Shown here piece by piece: positions 7,677-14,741 of a stretch of DNA of 16,433 nucleotides (position 1 is its first letter; the number at the start of each line of letters is the position of its first letter). The stretch covers positions 1-16,433 of the forward strand of contig JAEEML010000086.1 in the NCBI GenBank assembly GCA_016283195.1, in the 5' to 3' direction. The notes under the pieces were generated by a model that saw only the letters and a list, made by a program, of their open reading frames with translations, was not told the DNA's origin and did not search any database. Made by a program: the position numbers and the translations under genes. The stretch comes from Deltaproteobacteria bacterium (GTDB taxonomy: Bacteria; JAEEML01).

Positions 7677-9685
7677 CCACCAATTTACTGGCCCCCTGTT
7701 GTGAAAAATGCACTCATTCTCCGGAAAAGCCCTGCCGCTTTCTCATTGAATGCGCCTTAAGCGGCCCCAAATGTCATGATGATGAAAAATGCCATGCTTT
7801 AAGAGCTGCCCGTTTAAGCGAGCTCAAAAAAGCCGATAAAGTTACCCTCTTCCACGTGGGCACCGGCACCTGCGGTCTCGCCAACGGCGCCGCCGCCATC
7901 ATCAAAAAGATCGAAGAATTTTGCGGCGAAAATAAGATCGAACACAAGATTATCGGTGTGGGCTGCGCCGGTTACTGCCAGCGCGAAGTTATGGTGGATA
8001 TCACCATGCCCGGCGAGCCGCGCCTGGCCTATTGCGACTTAAGTCCCGATAATATTTTAGATTTTCTCAAAACATTCTTTATTGATAAAAACTGGAACAA
8101 CCGCTGGTTTTTAGGCCGCCAGGATAAAGAAGCCACCGGCGAGTGGGCCAAAGTACCCCATGTGAGCGAAGACCGTTTCTTCAAATTGCAAAAGAAAGTG
8201 GTCTTGGAAAACTGCGGTATTGTTGACCCCTTGAGCCTCGATTCGGCCATTGCCAGCGGCACTTTCTCCGCTATCAGCAAGGTGCTCTCCGGCTATACTC
8301 CGGAAAAAGTGTGTGAAGAGGTACTAAAAGCCAATTTGCGCGGCCGTGGCGGCGCCGGCTTCCCCACCGGCAAAAAGTGGCAAATCGCTCAGCAACAAAA
8401 AAATGCCACCAAATACCTAATTTGCAATGCTGATGAAGGCGATCCCGGCGCTTTTATGGATAGAGCCGTCATTGAAGGCGACCCCTTCCGCCTCATCGAA
8501 GGCATGATGATTGCCGCCTATACCATCGGCGCCAGCCATGGCTATGTTTATTGCCGCGCCGAGTATCCGCTGGCCATCGAGCGCCTCACCAAAGCCATTG
8601 AAACCTGCCGCAAGGTTGGTCTTTTAGGCCACAACATTTTAGACAGCCTCTTCTCTTTTGATATCACCATCAAGAAGGGGGCAGGCGCCTTTGTCTGCGG
8701 TGAAGAAACAGCTATTCTGGCCAGTATCGAAGGCGGCCGCGGTATGCCGCGTCCCCGCCCGCCCTTCCCGGCCGTCAAAGGGCTCTTTGGCTACCCCACT
8801 GTCTTAAACAATGTGGAAACTCTGGCTAATATTCCTCCGCTAATGTTACACGGCGCCGACTGGTTCAAGAGCATGGGCACCGAAAAGAGCGGCGGCACCA
8901 AAGTCTTTGCCCTCTCCGGCGAAGTTTCCACCACCGGCCTTGTGGAAGTGCCCATCGGCACCTCGCTGCGCACCGTTATTGAAGAAATCGGCGGCGGCGC
9001 CAAACCTGGCCACACCATCAAAGCCGTGCAAATCGGCGGCCCCTCCGGCGGCTGTATCCCGCGTGAGCACCTCGATGTGCCCATTGATTATGAGACATTG
9101 CGCCAAAAGGGCGCCATGATGGGTTCCGGCGGCCTCGTGGTTATGGATGAGCGCACTTGCATGGTGGATCTAGCTAAATTCTTTATGAATTTTATCCGCA
9201 GCGAATCTTGCGGCAAATGCGTCCCCTGCCGTGAAGGCACCACCCGCATGTATGAAATTTTAAAAGCGCTCACCGAAAAGCCGCAAACAGAAGAAGAGCG
9301 CCAGTTCCGCATAGACGGCATGGCCCACTTAAAAGAACTGGCTGAGACGGTGATGGATGCTTCACTCTGTGGTTTGGGGCAAACGGCTTCCAACCCCATT
9401 CTCTCAACTTTGCGCTATTTTGCAAATGAATATGAGGCTCATCTTAATGAGATGGCCTGCCCGGCTGATGTCTGCCAGGGGCTTAGAAGTTATGAAATAA
9501 TCCCCGAAAAGTGTATCGGCTGTGCCCTCTGCGCTAAAAAGTGCCCGGTGGGAGCCATTTCCGGCAAGCTGAAAGAGCCGCATGTTATCGACGCCGCCCG
9601 TTGTACCGGCTGCGGTTCTTGTATAGCTGCTTGCAAGAAAAATGCCATTATTGTTAAAAAATACTCTCATAAAGGGGAGGAATGA
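7673..9685 (+). CDS. hydB: NAD(H)-linked [FeFe]-hydrogenase subunit HydB (NuoF-like)
   Basis: The FMN- and NADH-binding subunit, 670 residues. An unusual Cys-rich N-terminal stretch (cysteines 9, 10, 13, 21, 27, 34 and 40) precedes a thioredoxin-like [2Fe-2S] domain with Cys67, Cys98 and Cys102 (GTGTCGLANG, GVGCAGYCQR). The NuoF core follows: RGRGGAGFPTGKKW (223-236, FMN), KGAGAFVCGEETAILASIEG (335-354, NADH) and a [4Fe-4S] site ESCGKCVPCREGT with Cys513, 516 and 519, plus Cys566. The C-terminus adds two ferredoxin-type [4Fe-4S] motifs (Cys614, 617, 620, 624 and Cys644, 647, 650, 654). This order is that of HydB/HndC of bifurcating hydrogenases. A GGGAGG site (7660-7665) lies 7 bases upstream. 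It is longer than the roughly 600-625 residues I expect, mainly because of the N-terminal extension. Confidence 0.95.
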   Translation: MTTNLLAPCCEKCTHSPEKPCRFLIECALSGPKCHDDEKCHALRAARLSELKKADKVTLFHVGTGTCGLANGAAAIIKKIEEFCGENKIEHKIIGVGCAGYCQREVMVDITMPGEPRLAYCDLSPDNILDFLKTFFIDKNWNNRWFLGRQDKEATGEWAKVPHVSEDRFFKLQKKVVLENCGIVDPLSLDSAIASGTFSAISKVLSGYTPEKVCEEVLKANLRGRGGAGFPTGKKWQIAQQQKNATKYLICNADEGDPGAFMDRAVIEGDPFRLIEGMMIAAYTIGASHGYVYCRAEYPLAIERLTKAIETCRKVGLLGHNILDSLFSFDITIKKGAGAFVCGEETAILASIEGGRGMPRPRPPFPAVKGLFGYPTVLNNVETLANIPPLMLHGADWFKSMGTEKSGGTKVFALSGEVSTTGLVEVPIGTSLRTVIEEIGGGAKPGHTIKAVQIGGPSGGCIPREHLDVPIDYETLRQKGAMMGSGGLVVMDERTCMVDLAKFFMNFIRSESCGKCVPCREGTTRMYEILKALTEKPQTEEERQFRIDGMAHLKELAETVMDASLCGLGQTASNPILSTLRYFANEYEAHLNEMACPADVCQGLRSYEIIPEKCIGCALCAKKCPVGAISGKLKEPHVIDAARCTGCGSCIAACKKNAIIVKKYSHKGEE

Positions 9686-9687
9686 AG

Positions 9688-11421
9688 ATGTTTATTAAAA
9701 TAAACGGTCGCCCTGTTGAATGTGAACCCGGCGAGATAGTTTTGGAAGTTGCTAAAAGAGCCGGTATTAAAATTCCGCACCTCTGCGCTTTGCCCTGTGC
9801 CGTGCGCCCCATTGCCAGCTGCCGCCTCTGTATGGTGGAAATAGAAGGCAATCCGCGCCTCGCCACCAGCTGCACTTTAACAGCTTATGAAGGGCTCTCG
9901 ATTTTTACTCATACTCCGCGCCTTATGCGCCACCGCCGCACCATTATCGAGCTGCTTTTGGCCGGCCACCCCAAAGACTGCTTTACCTGCAGCCGGGCCG
10001 AAAATTGCGAGCTTTTGAAACTGGCTCATGAAGTGGGAGCGCGGAAAGACCGGTACACCGGCGCCAAACGCGATTTCCCCATGGATATTTCTTCGCCCTC
10101 ACTGGTGCGCGACCCCAACAAGTGCATCCTCTGCGGGCGCTGCGTGGAAGTTTGCCACAATGTGCAACATGTGGGCGCTATCCACTTTGCCGGGCGCGGC
10201 TTTGGCACCAGCGTCACCCCCAGTTACCATGAGGGTTTAAACACTTCGGAATGTGTCTTTTGCGGCCAGTGTATAAAAGTATGCCCGACCGGCGCTTTAA
10301 GCGATCAAAGCCATATAGATAGAGTTATTGATGCTCTCGCCGATCCCAATAAGCTGGTTGTTGCCCAAATGGCTCCTTCTATCCCGGCCACTATTATGGA
10401 CGACGGCCAGTTTAATACCATTGAAGAGGCGGTTGAAGCTCTCTCCGGCTCACTCAAAGCAATTGGCTTTGATGCTGTCTATGATACCACCTGGTCGGCC
10501 GACCTCACCATTATGGAAGAGGCTAACGAATTGGTGGAGCGGGTGAAAAACGGCGGCGTTTTGCCCATGTTTACCAGCTGCTCACCGGCTTGGATTCGCT
10601 TTGTGGAACTGCATCGCCCGGAATTTATCCCCAATCTCTCCACTTGCAAATCACCGCAGGCTATGGCCGGCGCCGTTATCAAAGATATTCTGCCCAAGCA
10701 GATGGATCTTAACGGCAAAGAGATTTTCTCGGTCTCCATCATGCCCTGTACCGCCAAGAAATACGAAGCGGAAACCGTGGGCGGCGATATCGATGCCGTA
10801 CTCACCACCAGAGAGCTCAAAAAGCTGCTCGCCCGCTTTAGTATGCCGCTCTGTAAAGAAAACAGAAAACCCATAGATTCGCCCTTTGCCTTTGGTTCCG
10901 GCGCCGGCCGCATCTTTGGGGCTACCGGCGGCGTTATGGAAGCGGCTCTCCGTACCGCTTATAAAGTGCTTAACGGCGAAGAACTCAGCGAAGCGCCCAC
11001 CCAAGTGCGTGATTTTACTGTCAAAGGTGCGCGGCGCTTTAGCGTTAACCTGGCCGGCAAGCCCTTTAATTTTGCCGTGGTTAGCGGCCTGGGCGAAGCT
11101 GATAAATTGCTTGATTATGTGGAAAAGAATCCCGATGAATTGCAATTTATCGAAGTGATGAGCTGCCCCGGCGGCTGTGTGGCCGGCGGCGGTCAGCCGC
11201 ATGAGGTTGATGGATCCACGTTGGCTGCCCGCATCGGCCGCCTTGCCAAGTCCGATAAAGACAACGCCGTGCGTGTTTCCCATGAAAACCCGGAAGTTAA
11301 GGCTATTTATGAGAAATATCTCGAAAAGCCTTTAAGCCACGAATCGCACCGCCTCCTGCACCGCGAATATAAAAACCGGCGGCAAGAGCTCCTGGCACGT
11401 GTCGGCCTTACCGAAAAATAA
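9688..11421 (+). CDS. hydA: [FeFe]-hydrogenase catalytic subunit HydA
   Basis: The H2-forming subunit, 577 residues from ATG 9688. A [2Fe-2S] domain comes first (Cys33, Cys45, Cys48, Cys62), then a His-ligated [4Fe-4S] motif HPKDCFTCSRAENC (His94, Cys98, Cys101, Cys107). Two ferredoxin [4Fe-4S] motifs follow (Cys146-156 and Cys189-199). H-cluster motifs: L1 MFTSCSPAW (294-302), L2 MPCTAKKYE (352-360) and L3 EVMSCPGGCVAGGGQP (489-504). L1 has Ser where the usual motif is TSCCPxW. No C-terminal [2Fe-2S] domain is present, so it is the shorter HndD-like form rather than the Thermotoga form. I prefer ATG 9688 because GGAGG (9676-9680) is 7 bases upstream; ATG 9682 has a spacing of only one base. 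It probably works with HydB and HydC to couple NADH and ferredoxin to H2. The maturases HydE, HydF and HydG are not in the window. Confidence 0.96.
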   Translation: MFIKINGRPVECEPGEIVLEVAKRAGIKIPHLCALPCAVRPIASCRLCMVEIEGNPRLATSCTLTAYEGLSIFTHTPRLMRHRRTIIELLLAGHPKDCFTCSRAENCELLKLAHEVGARKDRYTGAKRDFPMDISSPSLVRDPNKCILCGRCVEVCHNVQHVGAIHFAGRGFGTSVTPSYHEGLNTSECVFCGQCIKVCPTGALSDQSHIDRVIDALADPNKLVVAQMAPSIPATIMDDGQFNTIEEAVEALSGSLKAIGFDAVYDTTWSADLTIMEEANELVERVKNGGVLPMFTSCSPAWIRFVELHRPEFIPNLSTCKSPQAMAGAVIKDILPKQMDLNGKEIFSVSIMPCTAKKYEAETVGGDIDAVLTTRELKKLLARFSMPLCKENRKPIDSPFAFGSGAGRIFGATGGVMEAALRTAYKVLNGEELSEAPTQVRDFTVKGARRFSVNLAGKPFNFAVVSGLGEADKLLDYVEKNPDELQFIEVMSCPGGCVAGGGQPHEVDGSTLAARIGRLAKSDKDNAVRVSHENPEVKAIYEKYLEKPLSHESHRLLHREYKNRRQELLARVGLTEK

Positions 11422-11427
11422 AAAACT

Positions 11428-12042
11428 ATGCGCCACTTAGCTATATTATCACTACTAATACCGGCCACGCTTTTTGTTGCCAGCTGTGCTTCCAGCAGAG
11501 AGGCCGTGCAGGTAAATAATGCGCCCAAGGTGCAATACGCCTCATCTTCGCGGGATATCAGGCATGATAACCATCAAGCCGCTCAACCTTCCAAGAAGTC
11601 CGGCGTCAGCAATAGCGCCCACAAGGCCAATTGCGATAAACTTGGGGTAACACCGGCCTCATCCGATAATAAGCGCCTTTACAGCGAAAGCGTCTCCTGG
11701 CTCGGCGCCAGATATCAATATGGCGGCAATAGCAAGAGCGGTATCGATTGCTCAGGCTTTGTGTATGCTGTCTATAAAGCTGTGTACGGCCGGGAGCTTA
11801 CGCGGCAATCGGCGCTCATGCTGAATAACGACTGCACGCGCATAAAAAAAAGCCAGCTCAAAGAGGGCGATCTCGTCTTTTTCCGCACCGACGGCAAACA
11901 GTCTTCTACGCCTAACCATGTTGGCATCTATCTGAAAGAAAACAAGTTTATTCATGCCAGCACTTCCAAGGGCGTAGTAGTGAGCGACCTCACCTCTTCT
12001 TACTATGTCAGCAAATGGATAGCCGGCGGCCGAGTTAAATAA
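11428..12042 (+). CDS. NlpC/P60 family lipoprotein (probable wall endopeptidase)
   Basis: A 204-residue exported lipoprotein. The signal peptide ends in a lipobox, FVASC, with lipidated Cys20. A variable Ser-rich spacer leads to an NlpC/P60 cysteine peptidase domain (about 84-204). The probable catalytic residues are Cys108 in GIDCSGFVYAVYKA, His164 in NHVGIYL and His176 in FIHAS. Such enzymes usually cut the D-Glu to diamino-acid bond in peptidoglycan stem peptides. The start lies only 6 bases after the hydA stop, and I see no good Shine-Dalgarno sequence, so translation may be coupled to hydA. Its place in a Rex-controlled operon is unexpected, because wall turnover has no obvious link to hydrogen metabolism. 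It may simply be read through. Confidence 0.92.
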   Translation: MRHLAILSLLIPATLFVASCASSREAVQVNNAPKVQYASSSRDIRHDNHQAAQPSKKSGVSNSAHKANCDKLGVTPASSDNKRLYSESVSWLGARYQYGGNSKSGIDCSGFVYAVYKAVYGRELTRQSALMLNNDCTRIKKSQLKEGDLVFFRTDGKQSSTPNHVGIYLKENKFIHASTSKGVVVSDLTSSYYVSKWIAGGRVK

Positions 12043-12096
12043 TCAGAACTTTCCTCAAAGCCGCTTATTGAATTTGATATATTTTTATCCCCACCA

Positions 12097-12125
12097 TTGA
12101 CAAGAACTGAAACATTAAATACCAT
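12097..12125 (+). promoter_or_regulatory. Candidate promoter of the small Cys-rich lipoprotein gene
   Basis: A perfect -35 box TTGACA (12097-12102) is followed after 17 bases by TACCAT (12120-12125), which matches 4 of 6 bases of TATAAT. It lies in the 131-base gap after the NlpC/P60 gene. Transcription would start near 12132, about 40 bases before the gene start. Confidence 0.5.
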
Positions 12126-12173
12126 TAAGAAATGGCCATTATTACTTGTTTTTATGGCCTAAGGGAGTCAAAA

Positions 12174-12533
12174 ATGAAAAAGATTACTAAAATATTTAGC
12201 TCGATTTTGTTAGCTTTACCGGTAATAGCCAGCGGTTGCGGTAACGAAAAAAACCTGTATGGCCCGGCGCCGTCGGTATCTTGCGAAAAAGATGCCGATT
12301 GCAAATCCATCGGCAACGGTGATTATTTTTGTAATAACAACAAAATATGCGAGCAAAGCCAAAATCAAAATACTACTTTATATGGGCCACCTGCTGATTG
12401 TGCCGGCCAAGATAAAAATTACTGCAATGAAGTTTTTGCCAAAGGTTGGAACAAAGAGGGCAACTGGTATTGCAACAAAGATGGCGAATGTGCACAAGGC
12501 GATGCCAGCAGTGATGCCGGTAGCGATAACTGA
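12174..12533 (+). CDS. Small Cys-rich lipoprotein with two repeated modules
   Basis: I do not recognise the family. The 119-residue product has a signal peptide and a lipobox-like IASGC with probable lipidated Cys22. The mature part holds two similar modules. Module 1 is LYGP (28-31) then Cys37, 43, 53 and 59. Module 2 is LYGP (69-72) then Cys76, 84, 100 and 106. Both end in the same style, DYFCNNNKIC and NWYCNKDGEC, with Cx5C spacing. Eight cysteines would allow four disulfides, so a surface or periplasmic disulfide-stabilised protein is likely. The tail is Asp/Ser-rich. AAGGGAG (12161-12167) lies 6 bases before ATG 12174. A longer frame from 12132 lacks such a site and hides the signal peptide. 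It appears to be monocistronic. Confidence 0.75.
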   Translation: MKKITKIFSSILLALPVIASGCGNEKNLYGPAPSVSCEKDADCKSIGNGDYFCNNNKICEQSQNQNTTLYGPPADCAGQDKNYCNEVFAKGWNKEGNWYCNKDGECAQGDASSDAGSDN

Positions 12534-12640
12534 TTAACTTCCCAATAGCTAAAAGCCATTAACTTCTTGTTTTATCTCCTGTCATTAAGCGCCGCAGTAT
12601 GAGCCCATTAATTCCCGGAATATAAAATAAGAGAATAGCC

Positions 12641-12669
12641 TTGCCAGCTGGCCAAGCTGTAGCTAAAAT
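12641..12669 (+). promoter_or_regulatory. Candidate promoter of the NRDE gene, with palindrome
   Basis: TTGCCA (12641-12646) and TAAAAT (12664-12669) are 17 bases apart, each matching 5 of 6 consensus bases. Transcription would start near 12676, close to the ribosome binding site. The 10-base palindrome GCCAGCTGGC (12643-12652) overlaps the -35 box and could be an operator, though so short a palindrome can arise by chance. The rest of the 163-base gap before the gene shows nothing else. Confidence 0.5.
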
Positions 12670-12696
12670 AGAACTGGTCTATCTGGGAGGCATAAA

Positions 12697-13470
12697 ATGT
12701 CGCTGATTATCTACCGTCATCATCCGGAGAGCCACTATCCCCTGATTTTAGCGGCCAATCACGATGAAGTGAATAACCGCATCACGCTGGGCGTTAAGGT
12801 TTTGAGCCAGAATCCCCTGGTAATTGGCGACCAAGATGCCAAACATGGCGGCACTTGGCTGGCTCTTTCCGCAAGCGGGCTCACTGTGGGCTGCATTAAT
12901 ATAGATCCCCTCCTGCCCCATGATACCACTCGCCAAAGTCGCGGCGCTTTGGTGCTCAATCTGGCCAAAATGGGTACAGCCATAAAGGCTGCGGAATATT
13001 TAAGTAATTTGCGCCTTGGTGCCTTTAATGCCGCTTATTTATTGATAGCTGACCGCCAGAATCTCTTTATCGGCAAGATAACCGATAGCGCCATTACCGT
13101 TAATGAGCCCAAATCCACTTACTGGCATGTTCTGGGGAGCCTGGGCCCAGATTGCAAAGAAGATCCCAAAACGGCCCTGGTGCGTTATCTTTTGCACAAG
13201 ACCGGCCTTAGCGACCATTCAGAACAAATTGGGCAATTTAAGCCCATTCTGCGCGACCACACTGAGCCGCTGCGCGGCCTGCGGCCAGACAAAAGCCGCC
13301 CTCTGGTTACCACCTCTATTTGCTATCATAGCGACAAATACGCCACCCGCTCGGCCACTATTTTGCGCCTTGGCAGCGACGGCCAAATGGAATACCAGGG
13401 TTCAAATGGGCCGCTCTGCTGCAATAGTATGATTAATTACAGCAAATTATTTAGTAAAAATTCCGCTTAG
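12697..13470 (+). CDS. NRDE (TANGO2-like) family protein
   Basis: A 257-residue protein of the NRDE superfamily, related to eukaryotic TANGO2. The N-terminus reads YPLILAANHDEVNNR, with NHDE (21-24) in place of the name-giving NRDE. HGGTWLALSASGLTVGCINI (from residue 50) matches the family's GGTW segment. The fold is thought to be Ntn-hydrolase-like, but the biochemical role is not settled; haem handling has been proposed for relatives. Most members begin Met-Cys, where the Cys would be the Ntn nucleophile. This one begins Met-Ser, and I see no signal peptide. GGGAGG (12685-12690) lies 6 bases before ATG 12697. The SpoIID-like gene starts 16 bases after the stop, so the two are probably one transcript. 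Confidence 0.83.
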   Translation: MSLIIYRHHPESHYPLILAANHDEVNNRITLGVKVLSQNPLVIGDQDAKHGGTWLALSASGLTVGCINIDPLLPHDTTRQSRGALVLNLAKMGTAIKAAEYLSNLRLGAFNAAYLLIADRQNLFIGKITDSAITVNEPKSTYWHVLGSLGPDCKEDPKTALVRYLLHKTGLSDHSEQIGQFKPILRDHTEPLRGLRPDKSRPLVTTSICYHSDKYATRSATILRLGSDGQMEYQGSNGPLCCNSMINYSKLFSKNSA

Positions 13471-13486
13471 AAGGCGAGGTTATTTA

Positions 13487-14641
13487 GTGCCCCTTTGGCC
13501 GCTTTTATTAATTATCAACATACTTTGGGCTGCTCCGCCGGCAGCTTCGGCGGCAGAAACAATAGAAACAGCAGAAACGGTAAGTGTTTCCCTCTTTTCC
13601 AAATATCACCCCAAAACGCTCCTTTTAGAACCGCTAGAGCCATATACTTTGCAAGGTGCCCCCGGCGCCGGCCCGCTCAAAGTAAACCTTATCGGTAAAG
13701 AAATAGAGGTGAACGGGCGCACCTGGAGCCGCGTGGAATTAAGCGCTAAAGAGCCCTGGCTCCCGGTGCGCATCAATAAAAAGCATGATTTGCTCCTGCC
13801 GGGGAAGCTCACTTTTCACCATTACGAGGGCGAGATAGCCATTACGGGATACATAGATATTGAAGAGTATGTAGCCGCGGTTGTCCAGTATGAGCTCGGC
13901 CAGGGGCCACCGGCAGCCTTGGCGGCGCAGGCTATCCTGGTGCGCACTTTTATCGCCGCCAACCGGCTGCGCCATGCCGCCCGGGGGGCCGACTTATGCG
14001 ACCTCACCCATTGTCAGGTTTACCGCGCCGGCCCGCCGGCGGCCTGGGCTCTCGCCGCCGCAGAGAGCACCAAAGGGCAAATTCTTATAAATAATAAAGG
14101 CCAGCCGGCCGAAGTCTTTTACAGCTCCACCTGCGGCGGCGAGACGGTGGCCCCGGGGGCTATCTGGCCCGGTAGCGACAAAAATCTGGTGGGTATAGAG
14201 GATTACCTGCCGGGCGATAAAGAGCCGCTTTGCCACAAGAGTCCGCACTTTTCCTGGGAATCGAAGATCACCAAAACAGAGCTTTTGCCCATTTTGCAAA
14301 AATTTGCGGGGCGGCCACTTAGCACCGATTTTCAGCTATCTGTTAACGAAAAAGCCGGCAATTTGGTTACCGCTCTCAAAGTTACCGCCGGCGATTACGC
14401 ATTTTTTATTAATGAACAGCTCTTTCGCCAGGCGGTGGGCAAAAAATTGGGCTGGCAAAAGCTCAAAAGCTCCACCTATGCCATTACTGATTATGAAGGT
14501 ACGCTCATTTTTAATGGCCACGGCCTAGGGCACCAAGTGGGGCTCTGCCAATACGGAGCCCAGGAAATGGCCCGCCGGGGCTATTCGGCCGCTAAAATTT
14601 TAAAGCATTACTTTCCGCGGCTTTTAATCCGCAAAAAATAG
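13487..14641 (+). CDS. SpoIID/LytB-domain peptidoglycan enzyme
   Basis: A 384-residue exported protein. It has a signal peptide (hydrophobic 4-14, likely cleavage after AASA near 22) and an N-terminal SH3-like beta region. The SpoIID/LytB domain starts near 105. SpoIID is a lytic transglycosylase that cuts glycan strands lacking stem peptides. Glu136 in YIDIEEYVAAVVQYELG is the likely catalytic acid, followed by AALAAQAILVRTFIAA. CDLTHCQVY (171-179) matches the C/H/C metal-binding segment known in clostridial SpoIID, and YSSTCGGET follows. The C-terminus has GHGLGHQVGLCQYGAQEMA and KILKHYFP, typical of the family. It starts with GTG at 13487 behind AAGGCGAGG (13471-13479). The family also occurs widely in non-sporulating diderms and related proteins modify amidase activity, so this does not imply sporulation. 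Confidence 0.9.
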   Translation: MPLWPLLLIINILWAAPPAASAAETIETAETVSVSLFSKYHPKTLLLEPLEPYTLQGAPGAGPLKVNLIGKEIEVNGRTWSRVELSAKEPWLPVRINKKHDLLLPGKLTFHHYEGEIAITGYIDIEEYVAAVVQYELGQGPPAALAAQAILVRTFIAANRLRHAARGADLCDLTHCQVYRAGPPAAWALAAAESTKGQILINNKGQPAEVFYSSTCGGETVAPGAIWPGSDKNLVGIEDYLPGDKEPLCHKSPHFSWESKITKTELLPILQKFAGRPLSTDFQLSVNEKAGNLVTALKVTAGDYAFFINEQLFRQAVGKKLGWQKLKSSTYAITDYEGTLIFNGHGLGHQVGLCQYGAQEMARRGYSAAKILKHYFPRLLIRKK

Positions 14642-14648
14642 TAGTTCT

Positions 14649-14668
14649 AAGATTTTTTTAATCTTTTT
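14649..14668 (+). terminator. Weak AT-only terminator candidate after the SpoIID-like gene
   Basis: AAGATT (14649-14654) and AATCTT (14660-14665) form a 6-bp stem around TTTTT, and a run of T follows. It begins 8 bases after the stop codon. The stem has only one G-C pair, so it would be weak. A TTGACT at 14671-14676 follows, but without a convincing -10 box. Confidence 0.35.
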
Positions 14669-14741
14669 AGTTGACTCAAAAAAGAAAAATAGACTAACAA
14701 GGTACAGCTTACGGCATTTTTGGCCGCAGAAAGGAAAAACA

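Noticed and set aside
9682-9687. Upstream ATG for HydA at 9682
   Set aside because: The Shine-Dalgarno sequence at 9676-9680 would be only one base away; ATG 9688 has normal spacing. Only two residues differ, so the point is minor.
10651-11283. Open reading frame of 210 codons on the minus strand inside hydA
   Set aside because: It lies entirely antisense to a well-supported gene, has no recognisable protein features, and such frames arise from the codon bias of the real gene.
12533-12566. Direct repeat ATTAACTTC (12533-12541 and 12558-12566)
   Set aside because: Only nine bases and AT-rich, in a short non-coding gap; no sign of an insertion or regulatory array.
13487-14641. SpoIID-domain gene as evidence for an endospore former
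   Set aside because: The domain is widespread in non-sporulating bacteria, and the window otherwise shows diderm envelope genes and no sporulation genes.
14671-14700. Promoter for the large lipoprotein with TTGACT as -35 box
   Set aside because: The only -10 candidate at usable spacing, TAACAA, matches 3 of 6 bases; I could not support it.
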